Shown here: piece by piece, positions 15,931-23,106 of the stretch | How positions within the stretch are numbered: position 1 is the stretch's first letter | Layout: each line of letters opens with the position of its first letter | DNA from: JBOGVZ01 sp050692985 | GTDB lineage: Bacteria; Actinomycetota; UBA4738; CALAEC01 | NCBI GenBank assembly: GCA_050692985.1 | Contig: JBOGVZ010000024.1 | Coordinates: 1 to 38,024 of the forward strand | Direction of reading: 5' to 3' | DNA: 38,024 nt | Position numbers and translations under genes: made by a program | Notes under the pieces: generated by a model | Seen by the model: only the letters and a program-made list of their open reading frames with translations | Databases searched by the model: none | Told to the model about the DNA's origin: nothing

Positions 15931-17169
15931 ATGGCTCGTTCCCCGGTCCTCCGCGCGGCCACGCTGCTGCTGGTGGTGACGGCGGCGCTGACGCTGGTGC
16001 CGGCCCCCGGCACCGCGGCCAAGAAGCCGTCCCTCATGGCCTACCGGGGCCTGGGCGCGTGGGTGGACATCTACGACGACGCCGGCTGGGACGACCCGGA
16101 GGGCACCGTGGCCGACATGGCGGCCAAGGGCGTGCGGACCCTGTACCTGGAGACGTGCAACTTCGGGTGCGGCAAGGCCCTGTTCCGCCCGAACCGCATG
16201 GGCCGGTTCATCGACGCCGCCCACGCGGTCGACATTCGGATCGTGGCCTGGTACCTGCCCGGCTTCGAGAAGCCGGCCCAGGACTACGCGCGATCCAAGA
16301 AGGCCATCCAGTTCCAGAGCAAGACCGGGGGAACCTTCGACTCGTTCGCCCTGGACATCGAGGCCAAGCACGTCGACCCGGCGTCCCTGCGGAACACGCG
16401 GCTGCTGGACCTGTCGGCCAAGCTTCGCGCGCTGGCTGGGCCGACGTATCCCCTCGGAGCGATCACGCCGCCGTACTTCTTCATCTGGGGGGCCCCGTTC
16501 CCCTACGCGGAGCTGACCGAGCACTACGACGTGTTCCTGCCGATGGCGTACTCCTCGGTCCGGGTGAGCGGGCCCAAGGCCACCCACGCCGACAGCGTCA
16601 AGAACATCAAGGCGATCCGCTCGGGCACCGGGATCCGCAACATCCCGATCCACCTGATCGGCGGCATCGCCGACGAGCTCGACAAGAAGGAGACCCGGGC
16701 GGTGGTCCGGGCCTCCCGGGAGTACGGCCTGCTGGGCGCCAGCCTGTACGACTACTTCACGTCCACGTCCGAGGACTGGACCCAGCTGAAGAAGGTGCCG
16801 GTGAACCCCCGGCAGAGCCCCGCGCTCCCGGTGAACATCGGGAAGGCCGTCGAGATGGGGAACCGCCCGGCCGGCGACCGGACCCATCCCAAGGAGGTCT
16901 TCTACCGGGCCAGCGGGCGCAAGGGCGCCTGGAAGGCGCGGTTCGAGATCTTCGATGCCCAGGCCGGCGAGGTGGCCCTGTGGGTGAACTGGCACAAGGT
17001 GGCGGACGTCAAGGCCACCCCGGGATCCGTGTGGAAGACCCGCACGATCAAGATCCCGGCGAAGTGGATCCACACGGACCGCATCAACTACATCGGCTTC
17101 ACCGCGGACGGGTCCTTCCCGTCCTGGAGCACCTGGGCCGTCCGCGAAGCCAGGCTGCTGAAGGCCTAG
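15931..17169 (+). CDS. Secreted putative glycoside hydrolase (TIM-barrel-like)
   Basis: A 412-residue protein with an N-terminal signal peptide (ARSPVLRAATLLLVVTAAL, cleavage probably near residue 29-31). Residues about 36-290 look like an alpha/beta barrel: YRGLGAWVDIYDDAGW, GVRTLYLETCNFG, DIRIVAWYLPGF, FDSFALDIEAKH and YDVFLPMAYSS are successive strand ends, the last resembling sugar-hydrolase barrels. Residues about 310-412 form a beta-rich domain ending WSTWAVREARLL, possibly a ligand-binding module. The substrate is unknown and catalytic acids cannot be fixed with certainty; Glu/Asp in LETCNFG and LDIEAKH are candidates. It stands alone between ligD and the converging DUF5319 gene. Confidence 0.65.
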   Translation: MARSPVLRAATLLLVVTAALTLVPAPGTAAKKPSLMAYRGLGAWVDIYDDAGWDDPEGTVADMAAKGVRTLYLETCNFGCGKALFRPNRMGRFIDAAHAVDIRIVAWYLPGFEKPAQDYARSKKAIQFQSKTGGTFDSFALDIEAKHVDPASLRNTRLLDLSAKLRALAGPTYPLGAITPPYFFIWGAPFPYAELTEHYDVFLPMAYSSVRVSGPKATHADSVKNIKAIRSGTGIRNIPIHLIGGIADELDKKETRAVVRASREYGLLGASLYDYFTSTSEDWTQLKKVPVNPRQSPALPVNIGKAVEMGNRPAGDRTHPKEVFYRASGRKGAWKARFEIFDAQAGEVALWVNWHKVADVKATPGSVWKTRTIKIPAKWIHTDRINYIGFTADGSFPSWSTWAVREARLLKA

Positions 17170-17176
17170 CCCGGCC

Positions 17177-17683
17177 CTAGGCGAAGGGCTCGAAGCCGGC
17201 CCGGACGAGCAGGGCCCGGGCCTCTCGCTCGTCCATCCCCCGAGCCACCAGCTCCCGCAGCAGCCGGGCCGGGGCCGTGGCCCGCCCGCACTTGGGGCAG
17301 TAACCGAAGTGGGGCTCGAGCGGCGTGGCGCACCACGCGCACGCCTGGACCGAGGCCACCTCGCTGCCCTCGAGCCCGGCGTCGGCCAGGGCGTCCACGT
17401 AGCCCTTGCCGTAGTCCCACAGGAGGTAGTCCTCCTCCTTCGGCTCGAACGCCGGCTCGTGCATCCTGGGCTCGCCGGTGTCCAGCATGTGCTCCAGGCT
17501 CTCCCGCAGCAGGTCCCAGCCGTAGAAGTGGTCCGAGCCGCAGTCCGGACAGGCCACCACCACCCCCCGCATTCCCTGCGACTCGAAGACCGACTTCATG
17601 GCCCGGAGGTCCTCCAGGTCGGCCTTGACGTTCTCGCGCTCGTCGCGCTCCAGCGGCTGGCCCTCGGCGGGCTCCTGGTCCAT
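17177..17683 (-). CDS. DUF5319-like protein with a C-terminal zinc ribbon
   Basis: A 168-residue protein. Residues about 15-100 match the actinobacterial DUF5319 pattern: ENVKADLEDLRAMKSVFESQ, GVVVACPDCGSDHFYGWDLL with Cys45/Cys48, and HEPAFEPKEEDYLLWDYGKG. Residues about 113-135 add CAWC...CPKC (Cys115, 118, 129, 132), a second zinc-ribbon-like unit, and the last 30 residues form a helix-turn-helix-sized tail (LLRELVARGMDEREARALLV) resembling a UBA-like fold. The known DUF5319 proteins I recall are shorter and lack the extra ribbon. Function unknown. ATG 17683 overlaps the TGA of the PIG-L gene by one base, so translation is coupled. Converges with the glycosidase gene. Confidence 0.75.
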   Translation of the reverse strand: MDQEPAEGQPLERDERENVKADLEDLRAMKSVFESQGMRGVVVACPDCGSDHFYGWDLLRESLEHMLDTGEPRMHEPAFEPKEEDYLLWDYGKGYVDALADAGLEGSEVASVQACAWCATPLEPHFGYCPKCGRATAPARLLRELVARGMDEREARALLVRAGFEPFA

Positions 17684-18393
17684 CAGTCCTCGTCCCGCAG
17701 GTCGAACCTGCGGAACGCCTCCGCGTATTCCATGTCGCCCTCCCGGGCCGCCTTCGCCGCCCAGGTTCGCATCCGGCTGTCGATATCGCCCTCTCCCATG
17801 TTCTCCATCTGGCTGACGTGGGCCCGCAGCGCCTTGCACTTGAGGTCGATGGCGTCGCCGATGTCAACGAGGTGGTCACCGCCCTGGCCGGCCAGCCACA
17901 GCGAGGGGACCTCGAACGGCTCCAGGCCCTCCTCCAGCAGCTCGGGGAACTGGGGGCGGGTGGGAGCGTCGCAGGCCACCACCGCCAGCACCGCGTCGCC
18001 CACGGCACGGTGGTCGGGGTGGTTGATGTACCGGCGTCCCACCCACCGCACCGAGGGGTCGAACGTGACGATGACGTCCGGCCGGTGGCCACGGACCGGG
18101 CGGGTGATGGCCCGGCGCAGGTCCATCGTCGGCTCCAGCGAGCCGTCCCGGTAGCCCAGGAACTCGACCGAGGACACCCCCAGCAGGTCGGCGGCGTCGC
18201 GCATCTCCCGCTCCCGGATGCGGGCGATCTCCTGTCTGGTCCGATCGGGTCCGTTCCACCCCGCCGAGCCGTCGGTGGCACACACGTACGTCACGTCGGT
18301 GCCCTCCCGGGTCCAGGTGGCCACGGTCCCCCCGCACAGGAACTCGGCATCGTCGGGGTGGGCGAACACGATCAGCGCGCGCTCGTACTCCAT
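17683..18393 (-). CDS. PIG-L/LmbE-family deacetylase
   Basis: A 236-residue PIG-L family zinc deacetylase. The metal-binding AHPDDAE motif is at residues 11-17, and the second His pair lies in INHPDHRAVGDAVL near residue 124. Family members remove acetyl groups from N-acetylglucosamine-type substrates, for example MshB in mycothiol synthesis and the related amidase Mca; sequence alone does not say which applies here. ATG 18393 is chosen because TACCCT lies 9 bases upstream. The gene is coupled by a one-base overlap to the DUF5319-like gene, which is the best clue to a shared task. Confidence 0.9.
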   Translation of the reverse strand: MEYERALIVFAHPDDAEFLCGGTVATWTREGTDVTYVCATDGSAGWNGPDRTRQEIARIREREMRDAADLLGVSSVEFLGYRDGSLEPTMDLRRAITRPVRGHRPDVIVTFDPSVRWVGRRYINHPDHRAVGDAVLAVVACDAPTRPQFPELLEEGLEPFEVPSLWLAGQGGDHLVDIGDAIDLKCKALRAHVSQMENMGEGDIDSRMRTWAAKAAREGDMEYAEAFRRFDLRDED

Positions 18394-18402
18394 CGCGCTC
18401 CA

Positions 18403-18408
18403 AGGGTA
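18403..18408 (-). promoter_or_regulatory. -10 hexamer of the PIG-L gene
   Basis: On the minus strand TACCCT stands 9 bases before ATG 18393, with no ribosome binding site between. The position fits leaderless transcription and rules out the in-frame upstream start at 18429. Confidence 0.5.
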
Positions 18409-18432
18409 GCGCGGTTCCGGGGGAGCCACGGC

Positions 18433-18840
18433 CTACGCGGCCAGGAGCCCGATCCCCAGGGACACCACCCCCGCCGCGAGCACCACCGCGCCCGCATACA
18501 GCAGCACGATGAGCCGGTTCGGCCGGGACGCTCCCCGGCCGGCCGAGGACAGGAAGAACCCGGCCGGCATCAGGATGGCCGCCACCGGCACGCCGCTGCG
18601 AGCCACCGAGGCCGTCGGCCCGGTCAGGCTGGTGGCATCCACCAGGAGCTGGCACACCAAGGCCAGGGTGACCAGGACCGCGGCGTGGGCATGCCCCGCC
18701 CGGGCGAAGCTCACCTGGAACGGGGTGGCCGGCACGCGGCCCCGGACCACCCGGAGCACGTAGGTCCCGCCGTACTCGACGGCCACGATGGCCAGCAGCA
18801 GCACGCCGGCGGTGGTTCGCGAATCGGCCGACAGCTCCAT
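18433..18840 (-). CDS. Small four-helix membrane protein of the ABC exporter operon
   Basis: A 135-residue protein with four predicted membrane helices, roughly residues 10-28, 45-65, 78-96 and 110-133 (for example AGVLLLAIVAVEYGGTYVLRV and IVLLYAGAVVLAAGVVSLGIG). I do not recognise a named family. Its ATG overlaps the permease stop by one base (TGATG), so it is the last gene of the PadR-ATPase-permease operon and may assist the transporter or respond to the same signal. The true coding part begins at 18840; the same frame is open further upstream but is only a shadow of the permease gene. Confidence 0.72.
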   Translation of the reverse strand: MELSADSRTTAGVLLLAIVAVEYGGTYVLRVVRGRVPATPFQVSFARAGHAHAAVLVTLALVCQLLVDATSLTGPTASVARSGVPVAAILMPAGFFLSSAGRGASRPNRLIVLLYAGAVVLAAGVVSLGIGLLAA

Positions 18841-19943
18841 CAGGCCCTGGCGAAACGGAACATCCGGGACGCCACCAGGAACGAGACCACCACCCAGATC
18901 CCCAGCTGGAGGAGCTGGGGCCCGGTGGCGGTGATCGACAGACCCTCGAGCGAGACCTTCCGCATGGCCTCGATCAGCGGCGTCAGCGGCAGGAACTTCA
19001 CCACGGTCTGCATGACCTGGGGAAGGGTGTCCGTGGGGAAGAACACCCCGGACAGGAACATCATCGGCAGGGCCACGGCGTTCCCGATGCCCTGGGCCGC
19101 ATCCGGGTTCGAGGCGCGGCCGGCCACGGCGAACCCGATGTTCAGGAAGATCAGGTTGGCCAGCGTGGCCAGCACGAACAGCCACGCCACGTTGCCGTAC
19201 ACGTTGGCGCCGAACAGGAACACCCCTACCGCCAGGATCAGGGCCGCCTGCACCAGCGCCAGCAGGAGCCGGGCCAGCACCTGGGCCGACAGGAACTTCA
19301 GCGGCCGCAGCGGGGTGGCCAGGATGCGGCGGAGGATCTGCTGCTCCCGGAACCGGGTGATGGCCACCGACATCCCGATGATCGAGAAGGTCATGACTCC
19401 CATGGCCACCAACCCCGGCAGCAGGAAGTCGTAGTACTCGATCGACCTTCCGACCACGGCCTCCTCCTGGACCCGCAAGGGCGGGCTCGACACCCCGGCC
19501 AGACGCAGGTTCATCCCGTCCACCAGGCGCTGGATCGCCCCCAGGGCGAACTGATTCGAGTCGAAGTTGCTCTGGTTGTAGAACACCTGCACCGTCTCCC
19601 GCGGCGGGGACGCCTCGGACCCGGGCCGGAGCGGCTTCGACGAGGCTCCCTCCGGCACCGCGATCACCACGCCCACCCGGCCGTCGTCCAGGGCCCGGCG
19701 CTGGTCGGCCAGGTCCCTCGAGGTGACCACCGTGAACGACTCGAACTCCCGGAGGCCCCGGACGATCTCCCCGGACACGGGCGACTCGACGGAACGGACC
19801 ACGGCGATGTCCACTTCGGGCTCCTGGCTGAAGTCGAACAGCCCGAACACCACGGCGAAGATCACCGGGAAGGCCATGGCCCAGAACAGGGCCTGCTTGT
19901 CCCGGTACAGCATCTTGATGCTGGCCACCGTCAGCTTGCCCAT
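18840..19943 (-). CDS. ABC-2 type transporter permease
   Basis: A 367-residue permease. The first helix is within residues 14-32 (QALFWAMAFPVIFAVVFGLF), followed by a large extracellular domain of about 150 residues and five further helices in the C-terminal half, including FLLPGLVAMGVMTFSIIGMS. This is the ABC-2/YhgE-like layout of drug and lipid exporters (one helix, big loop, five helices). The downstream helical part has the conserved REQQILRRILATPLRPLKFL motif that couples to the ATPase. It starts at ATG 19943, 5 bases after the ATPase stop. Substrate unknown; PadR control suggests a toxic compound or antibiotic. Confidence 0.9.
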   Translation of the reverse strand: MGKLTVASIKMLYRDKQALFWAMAFPVIFAVVFGLFDFSQEPEVDIAVVRSVESPVSGEIVRGLREFESFTVVTSRDLADQRRALDDGRVGVVIAVPEGASSKPLRPGSEASPPRETVQVFYNQSNFDSNQFALGAIQRLVDGMNLRLAGVSSPPLRVQEEAVVGRSIEYYDFLLPGLVAMGVMTFSIIGMSVAITRFREQQILRRILATPLRPLKFLSAQVLARLLLALVQAALILAVGVFLFGANVYGNVAWLFVLATLANLIFLNIGFAVAGRASNPDAAQGIGNAVALPMMFLSGVFFPTDTLPQVMQTVVKFLPLTPLIEAMRKVSLEGLSITATGPQLLQLGIWVVVSFLVASRMFRFARA

Positions 19944-19948
19944 CTCCC

Positions 19949-20926
19949 TCACTCCCTCAGGCTGCGGCCGGTCAGAGAAAGGAACACGTCCTCCAGCGTG
20001 GCCGGCAGGACCCGGACGTCGTCCACCACCACCCCGCTGCGCTCGGCCCAGCTCACGAAGGCGGGCAGGGTCACCTGGGCCCGGGCCACCCGCAGCTCGT
20101 ATCCGAACCCGCCGTTCATCGAGGCTTCCACCTCGGCCACGCCGGGGAGCGCTCGCAGCTCGGTCTCGTCCACCCGGTCGTGGGTGGCGAACAGGATCCG
20201 GTAGGCCGTGGGGAGGCCGTGGACCAGGCCGATCGGCGTATCGAGGGCCCCGATCCGGCCCAGGTCGATGATGGCCACCCGGTCGCACAGGAGCTCGGCC
20301 TCCTCCATGTAGTGGGTGGTCAGCACCACCGTCTTGCCCTCCTCCTTGTTGATCTGGGTGATGAAGTCCCACAGGTTGCGCCGGGCCTGGGGGTCGAGGC
20401 CGGTGGTGGGCTCGTCGAGGAACACAACCTCGGGGTCGTTGACCATCGAGGCCACGATCGAGAACCGCTGGGCCTGTCCCCCGGACAGCTCCCCGACCAG
20501 CGCCTTGCGCTTCTCCACCAGCCCCACCTTCTCCAGCAGGTCGGCCGAGGGTAGGCGACGGGGGTAGAACGAGCCGAACAGGTCCAGGATCTCCTCGAGG
20601 GTCAGGTAGTCGAAGTAGGCGCCGGCCTGGAGCTGGACCCCGATGCGCTCCTTCATCCGCTCTCGGTCCCGGACCGAGTCCAGCCCCAGCACGGTGGTGT
20701 GCCCCGACGTGGGGGACTGGAGGCCCTCGATGATCTCCAGGGTGGTGGTCTTGCCCGCGCCGTTGGGGCCCAGGAACCCGAACACCTCCCCGCGACGAAC
20801 CGTGAACGAGACCCCGTCCACGGCCCGCAGGGTCCCTCCGCCGGGGGCGCGGAACTCCTTCACCAGGTCCCGGACCTCGACCGCGGTCTCCGCGGCCACC
20901 TCGGTGCTCGCCGTCTCCGTCCTCAT
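19949..20926 (-). CDS. ABC transporter ATP-binding protein (DrrA-like)
   Basis: A 325-residue ATPase. Walker A is GPNGAGKT at residues 53-60, the signature is ELSGGQAQRFSIV, Walker B is VVFLDEPTTGLDPQARR, and the switch histidine follows in VVLTTHYMEEAELLCDR. The roughly 90-residue C-terminal extension after the ATPase core resembles that of DrrA/CcmA-type drug exporter subunits. It powers the adjacent ABC-2 permease. ATG 20926 overlaps the PadR stop codon as ATGA, so it is translationally coupled to the regulator. Confidence 0.95.
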   Translation of the reverse strand: MRTETASTEVAAETAVEVRDLVKEFRAPGGGTLRAVDGVSFTVRRGEVFGFLGPNGAGKTTTLEIIEGLQSPTSGHTTVLGLDSVRDRERMKERIGVQLQAGAYFDYLTLEEILDLFGSFYPRRLPSADLLEKVGLVEKRKALVGELSGGQAQRFSIVASMVNDPEVVFLDEPTTGLDPQARRNLWDFITQINKEEGKTVVLTTHYMEEAELLCDRVAIIDLGRIGALDTPIGLVHGLPTAYRILFATHDRVDETELRALPGVAEVEASMNGGFGYELRVARAQVTLPAFVSWAERSGVVVDDVRVLPATLEDVFLSLTGRSLRE

Positions 20927-21477
20927 GCGTCCTCCCTCGCTTCCAGCTCCTTGATCACCTCGTCCGCCCACCGGACCGTGGCCGCGTGGTGCGCCAGGCC
21001 GGACTTCAGCGTGAGGTAGGGATAGAACAGCTCCTCCTGGTCCTTGATCTGCCCCTCCAGCACCCTGAGGTCGCGGAGCGTCTCCTGGGCCTGGCGGCGG
21101 GACTCCTTGACCTGGGCCAGGAGCGTCTCCCTTCCGGCCAGGCCCCCGAAGAACACCTTCAGCAGGAACGGGCTCTTGAACGTCTCCGGCTCGACGTCCG
21201 GGGACTGGACCCACAGCCGGAGGGCCCGCTCCCCCCGGGGCGTGATGCGGTACAGCCGCTTGTCGGGCCGGTCCTGCTGGGCGATCTCCCGCTCGCGGGC
21301 GTAGCCCAGGGAGACCAGGCGCCGCAGCTCGGAGTAGATCTGGCTCCTAGCCGGGCTCCAGAAGTAGCCCACGGAGTGCTCGACGACCTTGGCCAGGCTA
21401 TAGCCGGACATCTCCCCGAACGTGAGCATGCCCAGGATCGCGTAGGTGGTCGTCGGCACCTTGGGCAGGTCCTCCAC
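20923..21477 (-). CDS. PadR-family transcriptional regulator
   Basis: A 184-residue regulator. The N-terminal winged helix (residues about 8-95) shows TTTYAILGMLTFGEMSGYSLAKVV, SQIYSELRRLVSLGYARE and RLYRITPRGERALRLW, all PadR hallmarks. The C-terminal half (about 110-180) is the helical Vir_act_alpha_C-type dimerisation domain. Such proteins repress drug transporters and detoxification genes until a hydrophobic ligand binds. GTG 21477 is chosen because GAAAGGACT precedes it; the longer in-frame ATG at 21552 lies inside the promoter. It is first in the operon with the ABC exporter, and the promoter overlaps a tandem repeat likely to be its own operator. Confidence 0.9.
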   Translation of the reverse strand: MEDLPKVPTTTYAILGMLTFGEMSGYSLAKVVEHSVGYFWSPARSQIYSELRRLVSLGYAREREIAQQDRPDKRLYRITPRGERALRLWVQSPDVEPETFKSPFLLKVFFGGLAGRETLLAQVKESRRQAQETLRDLRVLEGQIKDQEELFYPYLTLKSGLAHHAATVRWADEVIKELEAREDA

Positions 21478-21492
21478 GTTAGTCCTTTCTCT

Positions 21493-21552
21493 ACTAGTTC
21501 GAGTTGGACTAGTACGAGCTGGACTATAGCCCAGGCCGCGTCCCGGTGTCAA
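21493..21552 (-). promoter_or_regulatory. PadR/ABC operon promoter with embedded tandem operator
   Basis: On the minus strand TTGACA (21547-21552) and TATAGT (21523-21528) are 18 bases apart, a near-consensus housekeeping promoter. From 21493 to 21529 the plus strand has two direct repeats, ACTAGTTCGAGTTGG and ACTAGTACGAGCTGG, then ACTATAG; each unit also reads as a dyad TAGT-N9-ACTA. One copy of the dyad overlaps the -10, so a bound regulator would block initiation. Autoregulation by PadR is inferred. Confidence 0.75.
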
Positions 21553-21580
21553 CCCCCACGCAGGGCCGGAGCGGGCGCGG

Positions 21581-21919
21581 TCAGTCGGTCTCGAGGCCCG
21601 CGTCCAGGAACGACAGCGAGCGCAGGAGCAGCTCGGTTCGGTCGATCTGCCCGACCACCCAGGCCGCGTCCTGGGGCCCCCGGCTGTCGTGCCGGGGATA
21701 CAGGAACGTGTTGAGGTGCTCGTCCGAGCCCACCTGGAGCCCCTTGGTGGCGGCGTACTCGCCGATGGCGAACTCCCAGGTGAACAGGGCCGTCCCGTCC
21801 TCGTAGGCGTGGACCCAGAAGGTCAGGAACGGGTTCGGCCGAGCGGCGTGGTGGACGGCCCCTCGAGCCTGTCGCTCCGGGGAGAAGCCCAGGTCGCTGA
21901 GGGCCGCGTCGAACTCCAC
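21581..21919 (-). CDS. Small conserved-looking hypothetical protein, 112 residues
   Basis: A 112-residue soluble protein starting at GTG 21919, 6 bases after a minus-strand TATCCT hexamer. It has VEFDAALSDLGFSPERQARG at the N terminus, a beta-rich middle (PFLTFWVHAYEDGTALFTWEFAIGEY) and a helical end (ELLLRSLSFLDAGLE). No motif or family that I recognise. The even amino-acid composition and sensible hydrophobic pattern support real coding. It lies between the exporter operon and rmuC on the same strand, with 49 bases between its start and the rmuC stop. Confidence 0.65.
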   Translation of the reverse strand: MEFDAALSDLGFSPERQARGAVHHAARPNPFLTFWVHAYEDGTALFTWEFAIGEYAATKGLQVGSDEHLNTFLYPRHDSRGPQDAAWVVGQIDRTELLLRSLSFLDAGLETD

Positions 21920-21925
21920 CGCCGC

Positions 21926-21931
21926 AGGATA
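21926..21931 (-). promoter_or_regulatory. -10 hexamer of the 112-residue protein gene
   Basis: Minus-strand TATCCT lies 6 bases before GTG 21919; no ribosome binding site is visible, so the transcript is probably leaderless. Confidence 0.45.
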
Positions 21932-21968
21932 CCGTCCCGGCCGGCGAGACCCCGAAGGGTCGCGGCGA

Positions 21969-22964
21969 TCACCCCTCCGGCGCGGCGCCGCCGGCCACCG
22001 ATCGCAGGACGGGCTCGTCGGGGGCCGGGTCCGGTCGGGCGCCCCGGCCCCGTGCCAGGGCCCCCCGGGCCTTCCCCAGGCCCATGCGCCACTCGAGCGT
22101 GGCGTTCTCGAGCATCGTGGTGGCCTTGGCCACCTTGTTCTCCAGGGTCTGCTCCATGCCCTGGAGCACCCCGTCGAGCTCCGCCAGGCATGCCTGCACG
22201 TCACCGGCGTCGCCGTAGCGCTGGGCCAGGGCGTACAGGCCGAGCACCGTGGGCACCGCGCCGGTGTACGGGACCACGACCACGCCCCGGGCGAACGCAT
22301 CGGCGTGGGCCTTGCGGCACACCGCGAAGGCCGCGTCGGGCACGCAGGCCACGGCGAACGGCGTGGTCATCGAGGCGTCGATGTAGCACGCCACCTCCCG
22401 GGCACGGCGGGCCACCTCCTCCTCCACCCGGCGGCCCAGGGCGTGGCGGGCGGCCGGATCCTCCTCGGCCTCGAGCGCCTCCAGCTCGCGGACGGCGGTC
22501 CACTTCGAGTCCACGGGGAGGCGCCGGCCGTTCGGCAGGACCAGGGCGAACTCCACCCGCTTCCCGGAGGTGGCGAAGTCACGGACCAGGATCCCCGGCG
22601 GGAGCATCGACAGCGCCTCCTCCAGCAGGTTCTCGCCGGCCCGCCCCCGGGAAGAGCCTCCCTGGAGCACCGCCTCCAGCCGGCTCACCACCGCCCAGGC
22701 CTGCTCCTCCGACCGCCGGCGCTCATCCGTCTGGACCCGCAGCTCGTCCAGGGCCGCCCGGGTCCGATCCAGGCCGTGGCGCATGGCCTGGTCGTCCAGG
22801 GCCTGTCGCCCCAGGGTCTCGGTCAGCCGGGCGACGTGGGCCTCGACCAGCGCCGCCACGTCCGTGTCCGGTCCATCTCCCGGGCGGCGCCGAACCAGGG
22901 CCACCGCGGCCACGGCTGCCGCGGCCGCCACCAGAGCCACCAGGGCGAGCTCGATCATCGTCAT
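21969..22964 (-). CDS. rmuC: DNA recombination protein RmuC homologue
   Basis: A 331-residue protein with one N-terminal membrane helix (residues about 3-25), a helical coiled-coil stretch (about 35-110), and the RmuC nuclease-like domain: GRAGENLLEEALSMLPPG, VEFALVLPNGRRLPVDSKW and CVPDAAFAVCRKAHADAFARG. RmuC limits DNA inversions in E. coli and is thought to act as a membrane-tethered nuclease or defence factor. ATG 22964 follows GGGAGGTGAGGGG; a second ATG lies two codons later. It is divergent from the PilT-like ATPase gene. Confidence 0.9.
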   Translation of the reverse strand: MTMIELALVALVAAAAAVAAVALVRRRPGDGPDTDVAALVEAHVARLTETLGRQALDDQAMRHGLDRTRAALDELRVQTDERRRSEEQAWAVVSRLEAVLQGGSSRGRAGENLLEEALSMLPPGILVRDFATSGKRVEFALVLPNGRRLPVDSKWTAVRELEALEAEEDPAARHALGRRVEEEVARRAREVACYIDASMTTPFAVACVPDAAFAVCRKAHADAFARGVVVVPYTGAVPTVLGLYALAQRYGDAGDVQACLAELDGVLQGMEQTLENKVAKATTMLENATLEWRMGLGKARGALARGRGARPDPAPDEPVLRSVAGGAAPEG

Positions 22965-23106
22965 CCCCTCACCTCCCGGAGCCACTGTAGGTGGGGGGTC
23001 TGACAGAGATGATGCGGCCGCCGGGGTGGGGGCGATGGCGGATCTGCTCGCAATGCTCAAGGTGGGGGGGATCGGGCCCGAAACCTCTGCGGAAGGGAGG
23101 GGACTC

